From contig BQIW01000007.1 of assembly GCA_021604105.1 (NCBI GenBank), forward strand, positions 1 to 64,000: DNA of 64,000 bases, written 5' to 3'. This DNA comes from Nitrospirales bacterium. GTDB lineage: Bacteria > Nitrospirota > Nitrospiria > Nitrospirales > UBA8639. The translations under genes were made by a program, and so were the position numbers. Of this stretch, positions 17,482-26,966 are shown in pieces. The first letter of the stretch is position 1, and each line of letters begins with the position of its first letter. The notes under the pieces are model-generated. The model saw only the letters and a program-made list of their open reading frames with translations. It ran no database searches and was not told the origin of the DNA.

Positions 17482-18867
17482 TTACGTAAGCGACAATTTT
17501 CCAATGAGCTCCTCAGCAGGATAGGTCAGTATTTCAGCCAGAGTGGGATGGTAATGGGGGATGCGGAGAAGATCGTGGACTGTGCCGCGAAAATACATAA
17601 TGGCAATTAGTTCATGGATGAGTTCCGAGGCCTCCGGTCCGACAATATGGCCACCCAGAATCTCACCGGATTGAGGGTCACAGAGCACTTTGACGTGTCC
17701 ATACGTTTCCCCCAGGCAAAGAGACTTGCCATGGTCGTTAAAGGGGTATGAGGCCACAAGATAGGGGACCTGACGGTCCAGGCATTCCCGTTCGGACAAT
17801 CCCACGCTGGCCACCTGGGGATCGGTAAAGACGACCTGGGTCTTGAGGCGGGAATCAAAATGTTTGGGAGATTGGTTGGGATGAACGGCGTTCCATCCCG
17901 CGATTTCGCCCTCTTCGATGGCAATATGAACGATTTCATACCCGCCGTTGACATCTCCAACGGCAAAAATATGTGGTTGGGATGTTCTCATTGCCTTGTT
18001 GACCAAAATAGCATTCGTTTGATGGGCCACCTGAGCCGCCTCCAAATTGAGACCGTCGATATTTGGGCGGCGGCCGAGGGCCTGGAGAATGGAGGTGGCG
18101 GTGACGTGTTTCATTTGATCTTCATGACGGAAGGAAACTGTTTTCTGTTTCCCGGATGTGCTGACATCCCGTATTTGCGTGTTGGTATAGAGATTCATCC
18201 CTTCTGCCTGGAGATGGGTTTCTACCGGGCGGGCAAGATCTTCGTCTGAGTCGGAGAGAACGTGCCCGCTTCGTTGGAGCAGGGTGATGTTGACCCCAAT
18301 GCGGGAAAAAAACTGCGCAAGTTCCAGTGCAACAGGTCCGCCTCCCAGAACGATCATGGATTCAGGCGCAGAATGAAGCTCGAGTACCTCATCACTTGTG
18401 AGATAGCCAGTTTCTTCTAATCCTGGAAGGGGGATTCGCGAGATGACTGATCCGGTGGCGATGATAAACGCCTTCGCGGAGAGCTGGTGTCGACCGGCTT
18501 GAATGGTGGTCGGCGAAACAAAATGGGCATGTTCCTGATAGAGGGTAAATCGCGGATCTCTGAGTGCGTGAATGCGATCCACTGCAAATTCTTTAATTAA
18601 TCGATTTTTTCGATCGATAATGGCTGCAAGGTTTGCCTGGAAGTCGGGTGAGTGAAGACCGAATTCCGAGGCTCGCCGGATCAGGGCCGCGATGTCGGAT
18701 GAGCGGAGAATGGCTTTGGTCGGCATGCATCCTCGTAAGATGCAGAGGCCACCCAACGGACCCTGATCGACAATGCCGACATCGGCTCCTTCCCCTTGGG
18801 CGGTGCGGGCGGCTGCATAGCCGGCCGATCCCCCTCCAATAATGATGATGTCATGGAAATGAGTCAT
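17482..18867 (-). CDS. Dihydrolipoamide dehydrogenase-like flavoprotein
   Basis: A 461-aa enzyme of the same superfamily as the product at 14871-16421 but a distinct lineage. FAD site IIIIGGGSAGYAAARTA, redox pair GGLCILRGCMPTKAIL (CILRGC instead of CLNVGC), NAD site SMIVLGGGPVALELAQFFSR, FAD motif HIFAVGDVNGGYEIVHIAIE, and C-terminal HYHPTLAEILTYPAEEL, where the HP pair supplies the catalytic base. It is probably an NAD(P)H-dependent disulfide reductase; the true substrate is not shown by the sequence, and no 2-oxoacid dehydrogenase genes are near. The 261-bp gap to the TVP38 gene could hold a separate promoter. Confidence 0.87.
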   Translation of the reverse strand: MTHFHDIIIIGGGSAGYAAARTAQGEGADVGIVDQGPLGGLCILRGCMPTKAILRSSDIAALIRRASEFGLHSPDFQANLAAIIDRKNRLIKEFAVDRIHALRDPRFTLYQEHAHFVSPTTIQAGRHQLSAKAFIIATGSVISRIPLPGLEETGYLTSDEVLELHSAPESMIVLGGGPVALELAQFFSRIGVNITLLQRSGHVLSDSDEDLARPVETHLQAEGMNLYTNTQIRDVSTSGKQKTVSFRHEDQMKHVTATSILQALGRRPNIDGLNLEAAQVAHQTNAILVNKAMRTSQPHIFAVGDVNGGYEIVHIAIEEGEIAGWNAVHPNQSPKHFDSRLKTQVVFTDPQVASVGLSERECLDRQVPYLVASYPFNDHGKSLCLGETYGHVKVLCDPQSGEILGGHIVGPEASELIHELIAIMYFRGTVHDLLRIPHYHPTLAEILTYPAEELIGKLSLT

Positions 18868-19392
18868 GTGTGAGCCTCGTCTTTAAGTATGAAATGGGAA
18901 AACACTCATGGTCGAATACCGGCTGGGGGTATGTAGCATGAACAGTTTCAAGGAAGAAAGCCATGTGTCCGCACGCCATGCGCTCCTGTCCTTTTGTGTT
19001 GGTTGGCGTAATTACGCGGTTGTGGATCCAAGGCACTTCTTCTGACTTTCCCCTCAATGGAGCATCCCATGGCCAATGATTTGAATTTAACCCGTGTTGA
19101 TTCGTATTAGTCCGGGCATTGCCTGGAAGCCGTGAAGTCTTTTGGCCAAACCTTGCAGATTGATTTTGAAGAGGTGTTTTAATGCAGCACTAGCGCTACG
19201 CATGCTGGATCAGCATGGAGAAACGACTCAGGACTTTCGACGGGCCGGGGAGTTGGATTCTTAGAATGCGACGATTCTCAATTCTGCCTTGTATCAGAAG
19301 CCTCTGGGACTGTCCTCGACGTTTGAGCGCCCTTGGGTGAAGGCTTTCGGAATCGGCAGTCATGTGAGGTGGGCGATGGAGGTGGAGGTTCC
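18868..19392. other. Intergenic region without a supported gene
   Basis: A 525-bp gap between two minus-strand genes. It should carry the promoter of the flavoprotein gene. I see short broken frames but no family match, strong hairpin or repeat. Confidence 0.4.
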
Positions 19393-21342
19393 CTACAGAT
19401 CAGGTTTATTGGAGGATCTCGTTTGTTTCTGCCTGATATCTTCGATTTTCGCCATAAGTGTTTCCACTTGATAGGGTTTTTGAATAAAGGCCGCTATGTC
19501 CGGGTTGTGAAACCTTTTCATGGCTTCCTCCTCGGAATATCCACTTGATAAAATTACCGGAATGGTTGCGTTAAGCCCTTGAATGTGTTCGAGGAATTGT
19601 TGTCCATCCATATTGGGCATGGTGAGATCGAGGAGCACGATCATAATCTCGTGGTGATGTTGCTGGAAGACCTGAGTGCCAATTTGTCCATCCGAGGCGA
19701 CCAAGGTTTGCAATCCCATTTCTTCAAAGATCATGGAACAGGCCATCCGAACGTCCTCTTCGTCATCAACCACCAACACCATAGGCTTTTTTGTCAGAGA
19801 GGCATGCTGGGTGGGAACTGAGAAGACCGGCCCCTTCTTTGGTGAAGGACTGAACGTGGTGGCGGGAAACAGTAACATAAATTCTGTGCCGACATCGGGT
19901 TGACTTCGAACAGCTATGGTGGCGGCATGGGCCTGAGCGAGTCCAAGAAGCGCCGCAAGGCCAAGTCCTCGTCCCGGGAGTTTGGTCGAAAAAAATGGGT
20001 CAAAAATTTTTGGAATCGTGTCGGATGTCATTCCGCATCCAGTGTCCTGAATGATCAAGGCAACACTGCGGTTATCCGGGAGCTCTCCAATCACATACCA
20101 ACTCTGAAAATACTCTGTTGTCGGCTCCCATTCGAAAGTGCGGATGGTGATGACCCCATCCTTTTCTTCACAGGCCTCTGATGCGTTTATCACGATATTC
20201 ATGATGAGTTGCCGCAATTGAGCCTGGTCGGCTCGAATCGGTGGAAGGGAGGGGGCGAGATCGTATTCGAAGGCCAGTCGTTTTGAAAGGGTGGCTCGGA
20301 AGAAAGGGGCCATGTCCTCGAGGAGTTTGGGAAGATTGATGACTTGAAAGTCCAAGCGGGTCTGCCCGGCAAATGCCAACATTTGGTTGGCCAATTCCCC
20401 ACCGCGAAGACCGGCTTTTTCAATAAAGTCCAAGTGCTCTCGAGCGGGAGCGTCAGGGGGAAGGGCACGAAGGGCGAGACCGGAGCGAGCTACAATGGTC
20501 ATCAGTAGATTGTTGAAGTCATGAGCGATCCCTCCGGCGAGCACTCCCAGGCTTTCCTGTTTTTGTGAATATTGTCGTTCGATTTCATGACGGCGTCGTT
20601 CGTCTTCGACTCTTCGCTGTTCAGTTACATCCCTGAGGGAGGCTAAATATGCGGGTTCTTCATCCCACTCAATAGGCACGACCCGCATTTCTACAGGAGT
20701 TGGTCGTCCGGGTTCGCTCATAATGTCAATTTCCGTCGTCTGGTTTGCGGAGATTGGGAAACCAAAGGGGGAGCCGGTGAGTTGTTCGGAGGTCTTTTGG
20801 AAAAGCTGCTCGGCGGCCGGATTGGAAAAACGGATTAGTCCGTCATGTCCGACGACAAGGATTCCATCGCTGGATGATTGCAAAATGATGCTGGATTGAC
20901 GTTCAAGAGCGCGTATGCGAGGGATGGTAGTAAGCTGCTCGATTACTTGCTCCATATGATACCAGAGGAGTTTTTCCGATAGAGTGTTTTTGTTGAAATA
21001 CTCTTGTGCACCCAACTGGATGGCGTGAGCCGCACTTTCTTCGTTACCGTACCCGGTGAGAAAAATGATGGGAGTCTTTGGCTGTGAGTGTGGCCTTCTT
21101 ACCTTCGCCAGGAATTCTAATCCGGTCATATCCGTCAATTGGTCATCCAAAAGCAGACAGTGAGGAGGGGAGATCTTACAGGCTTCCCATGCCTGGGTTC
21201 CTGTTTCCATTTCTTGAATGTCGAGGGGGATCGAAGCTGTGCGACGGATCCATTGAGTATAGGTGGATCGGTCACTTGGGCTATCATCGACAATAAAAAC
21301 CTTGAGAGTGGTGAGTTGAGATTTTTCAAGACGGCTTGGCAT
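19393..21342 (-). CDS. Hybrid sensor histidine kinase, REC-PAS-HK-REC
   Basis: A 649-aa cytoplasmic protein. An N-terminal receiver (KVFIVDDSPSDRS, phospho-Asp in LLLDDQLTDMTG) is followed by a PAS domain (SSDGILVVGHDGLIRFSNPA), a coiled linker, the kinase H-box (LGVLAGGIAHDFNNLL, HisKA_4-like), an ATPase domain (NIVINASEACEE, DTGCGMTSDTIPKIFDPFFS, GRGLGLAALLGLAQAHAAT), and a C-terminal receiver (VLVVDDEEDVRM, VLLDLTMPNMDGQQF). No membrane segment is present, so input comes through the first receiver or PAS. The start is set at MPSRLEK; the frame is open 24 codons upstream. It is near the REC-GGDEF-EAL gene on the same strand, a plausible partner. Confidence 0.9.
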   Translation of the reverse strand: MPSRLEKSQLTTLKVFIVDDSPSDRSTYTQWIRRTASIPLDIQEMETGTQAWEACKISPPHCLLLDDQLTDMTGLEFLAKVRRPHSQPKTPIIFLTGYGNEESAAHAIQLGAQEYFNKNTLSEKLLWYHMEQVIEQLTTIPRIRALERQSSIILQSSSDGILVVGHDGLIRFSNPAAEQLFQKTSEQLTGSPFGFPISANQTTEIDIMSEPGRPTPVEMRVVPIEWDEEPAYLASLRDVTEQRRVEDERRRHEIERQYSQKQESLGVLAGGIAHDFNNLLMTIVARSGLALRALPPDAPAREHLDFIEKAGLRGGELANQMLAFAGQTRLDFQVINLPKLLEDMAPFFRATLSKRLAFEYDLAPSLPPIRADQAQLRQLIMNIVINASEACEEKDGVITIRTFEWEPTTEYFQSWYVIGELPDNRSVALIIQDTGCGMTSDTIPKIFDPFFSTKLPGRGLGLAALLGLAQAHAATIAVRSQPDVGTEFMLLFPATTFSPSPKKGPVFSVPTQHASLTKKPMVLVVDDEEDVRMACSMIFEEMGLQTLVASDGQIGTQVFQQHHHEIMIVLLDLTMPNMDGQQFLEHIQGLNATIPVILSSGYSEEEAMKRFHNPDIAAFIQKPYQVETLMAKIEDIRQKQTRSSNKPDL

Positions 21343-22043
21343 GGTTGACGGCGTTCCCCTGAATGGAAGTGGAAAGGCTGAGAATGAGGGGGAATGCAAA
21401 AACGTATGGGTCAATCAAAGGTAAGGTTCCCCATCACCCCGGGATTTTTTAGTTGGGTATTTTGCTCGGTTTCGGGTGGACAACTCATGTAAAGGGGGTA
21501 TTCTTTGAATTTTAATGAGAATTTCAAAAATACCCGTTTTCAAGCAGTTCCACAATATAACTGTTGGCCTCTTCCCAATTCCAGGCTTCGAACCCGCATT
21601 TGTCCGGAGAGGTATGCCAAAATATCCGAAATATGCCTTGTTGATAAATTTGAGAAATGCCGATGGCGTGATCCCCAGGGCTTTTTCAAATACCTGAATC
21701 AGGCGATATCTACACCGATAACTCAATCCATTTTTTCAGATCTTGTGGCATTGCATGGCCATTGTGATCAGATTAGCCTGGGATTCCAAAATTTTATTGG
21801 ATCACAGGATCGGGTAGGAAAGTGAACCGAGCGGTTGCTTTTGACCTGGGTCTCTTCCCATTCGTGGCTTTAGCTTAGATATTATCATCTAGCATCGCAA
21901 CAGTATTCACAAGATGATGCGTAAATCCGTCGATAATCGATAAGGAAGTTCAAGATGAAGAGTCAGAACAAAAAATCAGAGGCAGGGTGACCGAAGCTTA
22001 CGCGTAAAGATGGGTAAAGTCGAGAAGGTGTGAACAACCGTCC
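21343..22043. other. Intergenic region with possible gene remnants
   Basis: A 700-bp gap. On the minus strand at about 21650-21726 a frame reads RLIQVFEKALGITPSAFLKF, which resembles the second helix-turn-helix of AraC-family regulators (FEKAxGxTPxxFLK). Further on, another minus-strand frame reads FEAWNWEEANSYIVELLENG, also protein-like, but in a different frame. No continuous gene can be built, so these are at most relics. Confidence 0.3.
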
Positions 22044-23726
22044 TTACGACATGTGTACCATGTGCTGGGTGCTTTCATTGGCGGGAAGTGGCGGGGCGAT
22101 CCAATACCCTTGCATCGCATCGCAACCATGTTCCTCCAGGAAATCCGCTTGTTCTTGTAATTCCACTCCTTCCGCAATGACCTGTAGCCCTAGGGTTTTG
22201 GCCAAAGAAATGACGGCAATAACGATAGCGGCATCGTTAGGACTGTATGGAAGATTTTGAATGAGGCTTTGGTCGAGTTTGATGCCGTCTACGGGAAATG
22301 ATTTCAAGTATCGAAGTGAAGCATAACCTGCTCCAAAATCATCAATGTACAGATGGATTCCCAACGCCTTGATTTCGCGGAGAGTCTGGATGGTTTCTTC
22401 TGTTTCATGAATCAAAAACGTTTCGGTTAGTTCCAGTTTGAGATTTTCCGGATCCAGATGTGAGTGCTTGAGAATATCTTGTATGAGTGCAGGAAGATTC
22501 CCCTGATGAATTTGTCTGGCTGAGAGGTTTACGGCGATATGAGGAGCAGGAAATCCCTGTTTTTCCCAGTATTTGGCTTGTTTGCCGGCTTTACGTAAAA
22601 CCCACTCGCCTATGGGAATGATCATGCCATTTTCCTCGGCTTGAGGAATGAAATGATTCGGACCAATGAGGCCTTGATAGGGATGATGCCAGCGCAGTAA
22701 CGCCTCCATGCCAATGACTTGCTTGGTGCATATATTCATTTGTGGTTGGTAATGGAGGAGAAATTCTTCTTTGGCCAGAGCTCGACTGAGTTCCATCTCA
22801 AGGGTGGAGCCATCAAGGCCTGCTGTTTTCATGCCTGCGGTGTAAAATTGATGGGTATTACCTCCCTGAGCTTTGGCTCGATACATCGCGGCATCGGCAT
22901 GAGATAAAAGTTCCTGAGGGTTGGCGCTATCCCATGGGTAGATGGTGATTCCCAGGCTTCCAGTCACATGCAACTGGTGTTGCTTGATGATGACCGGTTG
23001 AGCCAGTAAGTGAAGAATTCGTTGTGCAACAGAGGCCACATCCTCAATCGACACAATTTGTTCAAGAAGGACGGCAAATTCATCTCCCCCTAATCGGACA
23101 CCTGTATCAATTTCTCTGATACATTTTTTGATCCGTACGGCCACGGTTTTGAGTAAGGAATCCCCACAGTCATGGCCGAGAGTGTCATTGATGTCTTTGA
23201 AGTGGTCCAGATCCAAAAACATCAGAGCGATTGCCGTGTCATTCCGATGACAGCGGGCAACCGCACAATTTAACCGTTCATAAAAAAGACCCCGGTTTGC
23301 GAGTCCGGTTAAATGGTCGTAATGGGCCAACTGGGTAATGCGTTGGGTGGCCCTCTGGCGTTCCATGGCATAGCGAATGGCCCGGCACAGAGTCGAGCTG
23401 CTGGTCTGCCCTTTGATTAAATAGTCCTGGGCTCCACTTTTCACCGCTTGAATCGCCTGGTCTTCTTCCTCAACTCCGCTCAAAATCAGGATCGGGGCAT
23501 CGGGACAAAATTGTAGAAATTGTGGAATAGATTCAAATGATTTTCCGCCCGGGAGGTGCGAGTCCAGGATAATGCCCTGGAAGTGGTTCTGTTGAATGAG
23601 GTCGAGAGCCTCGCTGAGGGAACGACTATGCTTCAAGGTAAATTGGTTTTGGAGTCCTTCTTTCAGCATATTTTTTATAACCAAAGCCTCTTTTGGGTCA
23701 TCTTCAACCAACAAAAGTGAAATCAT
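22044..23726 (-). CDS. Response regulator with GGDEF and EAL domains (c-di-GMP turnover)
   Basis: A 560-aa cytoplasmic protein. The receiver (SLLLVEDDPKEALVI, ILDSHLPGGKSF) is followed by a GGDEF domain with intact signature (GVRLGGDEFAVLLE) and an EAL domain with GMEALLRWHHP, LELTETFLI and DDFGAGYASLRYLKSFPVDG, all expected for active catalysis. It could therefore both make and degrade cyclic di-GMP depending on phosphorylation. The start has GGGGAGAAAG upstream. Together with the hybrid kinase 700 bp downstream it may form one signalling pathway, but this is an inference from position only. Confidence 0.92.
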   Translation of the reverse strand: MISLLLVEDDPKEALVIKNMLKEGLQNQFTLKHSRSLSEALDLIQQNHFQGIILDSHLPGGKSFESIPQFLQFCPDAPILILSGVEEEDQAIQAVKSGAQDYLIKGQTSSSTLCRAIRYAMERQRATQRITQLAHYDHLTGLANRGLFYERLNCAVARCHRNDTAIALMFLDLDHFKDINDTLGHDCGDSLLKTVAVRIKKCIREIDTGVRLGGDEFAVLLEQIVSIEDVASVAQRILHLLAQPVIIKQHQLHVTGSLGITIYPWDSANPQELLSHADAAMYRAKAQGGNTHQFYTAGMKTAGLDGSTLEMELSRALAKEEFLLHYQPQMNICTKQVIGMEALLRWHHPYQGLIGPNHFIPQAEENGMIIPIGEWVLRKAGKQAKYWEKQGFPAPHIAVNLSARQIHQGNLPALIQDILKHSHLDPENLKLELTETFLIHETEETIQTLREIKALGIHLYIDDFGAGYASLRYLKSFPVDGIKLDQSLIQNLPYSPNDAAIVIAVISLAKTLGLQVIAEGVELQEQADFLEEHGCDAMQGYWIAPPLPANESTQHMVHMS

Positions 23727-24330
23727 GATTGCTGCTTTCTCCCCATTTCAATGCGTTTTGTATCAGAGACTGTATTAGGTTTTAGAAAGGTGGTCCTAAG
23801 TTATCTTGTCGGAAATAGCAGTATTTTCTTGATAGTTTCTGAATCTTTTGTACATTTTGGTGAGCAAACTCTATAAATCACTTGCCCCGTCATAGCGATA
23901 AAATATTTGAATGAAAACAAATGCTTAAACGATGCTTCTGGCATATTTGCCTAGGTTTTTTAAGGTAGGATTAAGTACTCATAATTAGGCTTATTGTTCA
24001 CATAGGAGATTTAACTTTACTTTACAGTCAAAATTTTTATATAGTGTCTTCAAATTGCGCCCTGTATGTGTACCTTCGATTTTTTTATCAAATAGGTCTT
24101 TTTCCTGGTTTCGCCGCAAAGAGGATATGACGTACTTATCTCTAGACTGAAGTACGGTTTTTCTCTAAATCTAAACAAAAATTGCACACCATTCTTAATG
24201 CAATGCGGTCTACTGAAAAGAAGGACGAGAGAAGAACGATCGGTTTCTCCTGTCGAGAGGAATGCCCATGGTTCAATAAGAATAGTGGTATGATTGGGTT
24301 AAAGGTATTTATTTTGAAGGAGCTATGTTA
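23727..24330. other. AT-rich divergent upstream region of rpoD
   Basis: A 600-bp gap, clearly richer in A+T than its surroundings (23800-24200), between the divergent signalling gene and rpoD. It should hold promoters for both; TTTACT/TATAGT-like hexamers around 24020-24045 are possible but not convincing. No gene is seen. Confidence 0.4.
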
Positions 24331-26154
24331 ATGGGGAAGACAGCGTCATTACCGGAGGTGATTCAGCGATTAATTGAGATTGGCAAGCCAAAAGGGCATG
24401 TCACCATAAAGGACTTAACGCATATTCTTCCTGCTGATCAGATCACCTCTGATCAGCTACATACCATTCTAAGTGAGTTGCACGAAGTCAATCTTCAAGT
24501 GATTGATCCTTCAAAGAGGACGGCCTCGCAGTTGGCGGCTTTAAAAAAGAGTGCGGGGCAAGAGGACTCAGATGATTCAGATGAGGAAACGGATTCTTCC
24601 TTGGATATTGATTTGACGCCAGGTGAACCTACCCGTATCGATGATCCGGTCCGGTTGTATTTAAAAGAAATGGGGCGGGTGCCTTTGCTCACCCGTGAGG
24701 GCGAAATAGAACTTGCGAAACATATCGAAGAAGGCAAGCGTGAATTGGCCTGTGCTGTCTATGGCATGCCGCTGAATATCCATTATTTGGAATCACTCCA
24801 CGACCAATTGAAACTTGAGGAGATCCGTGTTCGAGATATTGTGCTCCTACAGGAGACATTGGAGGATGAGGAAGTAGAAGAAGAGGCCATTGCCAGTGAA
24901 CAGGAGGATGAGGAACTCCGATTTCGAACGCTAGAAAGCCTGTCAACGGTTCGCAAGCTTGGGCGTGGGTTGCTTGCTCTTTACACTCAAAGTCGAGACG
25001 GGCAAACGACAAAAAATACGAAGGCACAGCTTGAAAAGCGCAGGATTGGCCTGGCGGACCAATTTGTGGATCAAATCGAAGCCCTTAATCTGCATCAGCG
25101 GGTTAAAGATCAGATGTTAAAGCGTGTCAAAGATGTAGGTCAGGAAATTCGATCGGTTGAAATGATGACTGCCCGTCATACGAAAAAGCTTGGGCTTGCC
25201 GGGCAGGACGGTATTCAGGTGATTGGAAAAAAGTCACGTGCCACTACAAAAGGGAGTTCTCTGAGGCGCAAACAACAATTGACTCCTGAAGAAATTGAAA
25301 AATTAAAACAAGAAATTGAAGCTGGGAAAGCTACCCTCTTACGCCTCCAAGATGAGGTGCTGGGCATGCCGATGGAAGAATTTACGGCTGCTCTGACTAT
25401 TTTGGAATCCGCTGAGGAAAAGGTAAAACGTGGAAAAGCCCAATTGATCGAAGCCAATTTGCGATTGGTCGTTAGTATTGCACGAAAATATACGAATCGA
25501 GGATTGCAGTTTATTGATTTGATCCAGGAAGGCAATATTGGTTTAATGCGGGCTGTCGATAAGTTTGAGTATCAGCGTGGCTATAAATTTAGTACCTATG
25601 CAACGTGGTGGATTCGACAGGGTGTAACGCGTGCCATTGCCGATCAGGCTCGTACCATTCGTATCCCGGTACATATGATTGAGGCCAATACCAAATTGGC
25701 ACGGACAGCAAGGCAGTTGGTGCAGCAATTAGGGCGTGAACCTACCCCAGAGGAAATTGCCGAACGGATGGGTTTAACCCCTGAAAAGGTCCGCATGATG
25801 TTGGATATTTCTAAGGGAACCATTTCCCTTGAAACGCCAATTGGTGAAAAAGAGGATAGCCAGTTAGGGGACTTGATTGAAGATAAAAATGCAGTCTCTC
25901 CCATGGATGCTGCAAACCGGTATGATTTGCAGCGACAGATTGCTAATGCCTTGGGCGTGTTGACCCCTCGCGAAGAGACGGTGATCCGTAAGCGGTTTGG
26001 GATCGGTGATAGTACAGACCATACATTGGAAGAAATCGGCCAGGACTTTGATGTGACTCGTGAGCGGATTCGCCAAATTGAGGCCAAAGCCCTAAAGAAA
26101 CTTCGTCACCCAAGTTGCAGTCACAAACTTCGGAGTTTGGTGGATCATCTCTAA
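24331..26154 (+). CDS. rpoD: Primary RNA polymerase sigma factor RpoD
   Basis: A 607-aa sigma-70. Region 1.1 ([20 protein letters not shown]) and an acidic stretch are followed by region 1.2 ([20 protein letters not shown]), a non-conserved region, region 2 ([40 protein letters not shown]), region 3 ([20 protein letters not shown]) and region 4 ([20 protein letters not shown]). Presence of region 1.1 and the full length mark it as the housekeeping sigma. The start MGKTASLP is chosen because GAAGGAG lies 8 nt upstream; an ATG two codons earlier is only 2 nt from it. A strong terminator follows. dnaG, often upstream of rpoD, is absent here. Confidence 0.96.
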   Translation: MGKTASLPEVIQRLIEIGKPKGHVTIKDLTHILPADQITSDQLHTILSELHEVNLQVIDPSKRTASQLAALKKSAGQEDSDDSDEETDSSLDIDLTPGEPTRIDDPVRLYLKEMGRVPLLTREGEIELAKHIEEGKRELACAVYGMPLNIHYLESLHDQLKLEEIRVRDIVLLQETLEDEEVEEEAIASEQEDEELRFRTLESLSTVRKLGRGLLALYTQSRDGQTTKNTKAQLEKRRIGLADQFVDQIEALNLHQRVKDQMLKRVKDVGQEIRSVEMMTARHTKKLGLAGQDGIQVIGKKSRATTKGSSLRRKQQLTPEEIEKLKQEIEAGKATLLRLQDEVLGMPMEEFTAALTILESAEEKVKRGKAQLIEANLRLVVSIARKYTNRGLQFIDLIQEGNIGLMRAVDKFEYQRGYKFSTYATWWIRQGVTRAIADQARTIRIPVHMIEANTKLARTARQLVQQLGREPTPEEIAERMGLTPEKVRMMLDISKGTISLETPIGEKEDSQLGDLIEDKNAVSPMDAANRYDLQRQIANALGVLTPREETVIRKRFGIGDSTDHTLEEIGQDFDVTRERIRQIEAKALKKLRHPSCSHKLRSLVDHL

Positions 26155-26178
26155 TCTGAGTCAATTATGAATGGATAA

Positions 26179-26212
26179 GGCCCCGTCATAGCCATGACGG
26201 GGCCTTTTTTTT
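26179..26212 (+). terminator. Rho-independent terminator of rpoD
   Basis: An 11-bp perfect stem (GGCCCCGTCAT / ATGACGGGGCC) with a 4-nt loop and eight T residues, 25 bp after the rpoD stop. One of the clearest terminators in the window. Confidence 0.95.
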
Positions 26213-26291
26213 GTCCTATCCTGTATCCCAAATCACTCTTTTTGTGTTCCCCTTCTCGGTCTAGGTCTGTAGATGGTATGCTTTTTCTAAG

Positions 26292-26966
26292 ATGCGAATT
26301 TTAGTGGTTGAAGATGAACCAAAGGTGGCTTCATTTATCCGGCGGGCGCTGGAGGAGGAAAGTTATGCCGTCGATGTATGCGCTGATGGACCAGGAGGGC
26401 TGGATTGGGCTCAAGCCGTAAATTATGACTTGATTATTTTGGATTTAATGCTTCCAGGCTTGCCCGGAGTAGAAGTGCTTAAACGTGCTCGGGCTGCAGG
26501 TGTCAAAGCTCCAGTGCTTATATTAACGGCACGTTCGGAAGTGGACCAACGGGTCAAGGGGCTGGATGCGGGGGCTGACGATTATTTAACGAAACCCTTT
26601 GCGATCGAAGAGTTGCTCGCCCGAGCTCGAGCCCTCCTTCGTCGAGCAGGAGGGGCTCCAACCGGAATTCTTCAGGTGGATGATGTGGTATTAAATCCTG
26701 TCACTCGAGAGGTGACTCGTGCGGGTCAACGTCTTGAGTTCACAACTAAAGAATATGCGCTTTTAGAGTATTTAATGCGAAATGCAGGGCGTGTGTTAAC
26801 GCGGTCAATGATTACCGAACATGTATGGGACTTGGATTTTGATACGTTCACGAATGTAATTGATGTGTATATCAGCTACTTGCGAAACAAAATCGATAAA
26901 GGACGGGAACGAAGTTTAATTCAAACGGTTAGGGGAAGCGGATATATGATGAGGTCGGACGGGTGA
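26292..26966 (+). CDS. OmpR-family response regulator
   Basis: A 224-aa regulator. The receiver has RILVVEDEPKVASF, phospho-Asp in LIILDLMLPGLPG, LTARSEVDQRV, and KPF (DDYLTKPFAIEEL). The C-terminal winged helix has LEFTTKEYALLEYLMRNAGR, TEHVWDLDFDTFTNVIDVYI and RGSGYMMR. It resembles the CusR/QseB branch. The kinase gene begins inside its stop codon (GTGA overlap), so the two are translationally coupled. No target gene can be read from the sequence. Confidence 0.95.
   Translation: MRILVVEDEPKVASFIRRALEEESYAVDVCADGPGGLDWAQAVNYDLIILDLMLPGLPGVEVLKRARAAGVKAPVLILTARSEVDQRVKGLDAGADDYLTKPFAIEELLARARALLRRAGGAPTGILQVDDVVLNPVTREVTRAGQRLEFTTKEYALLEYLMRNAGRVLTRSMITEHVWDLDFDTFTNVIDVYISYLRNKIDKGRERSLIQTVRGSGYMMRSDG

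Noticed and set aside
21505-21825. A 106-codon plus-strand frame
   Set aside because: No ribosome-binding site, no homology, odd composition; the opposite strand has better protein-like segments.
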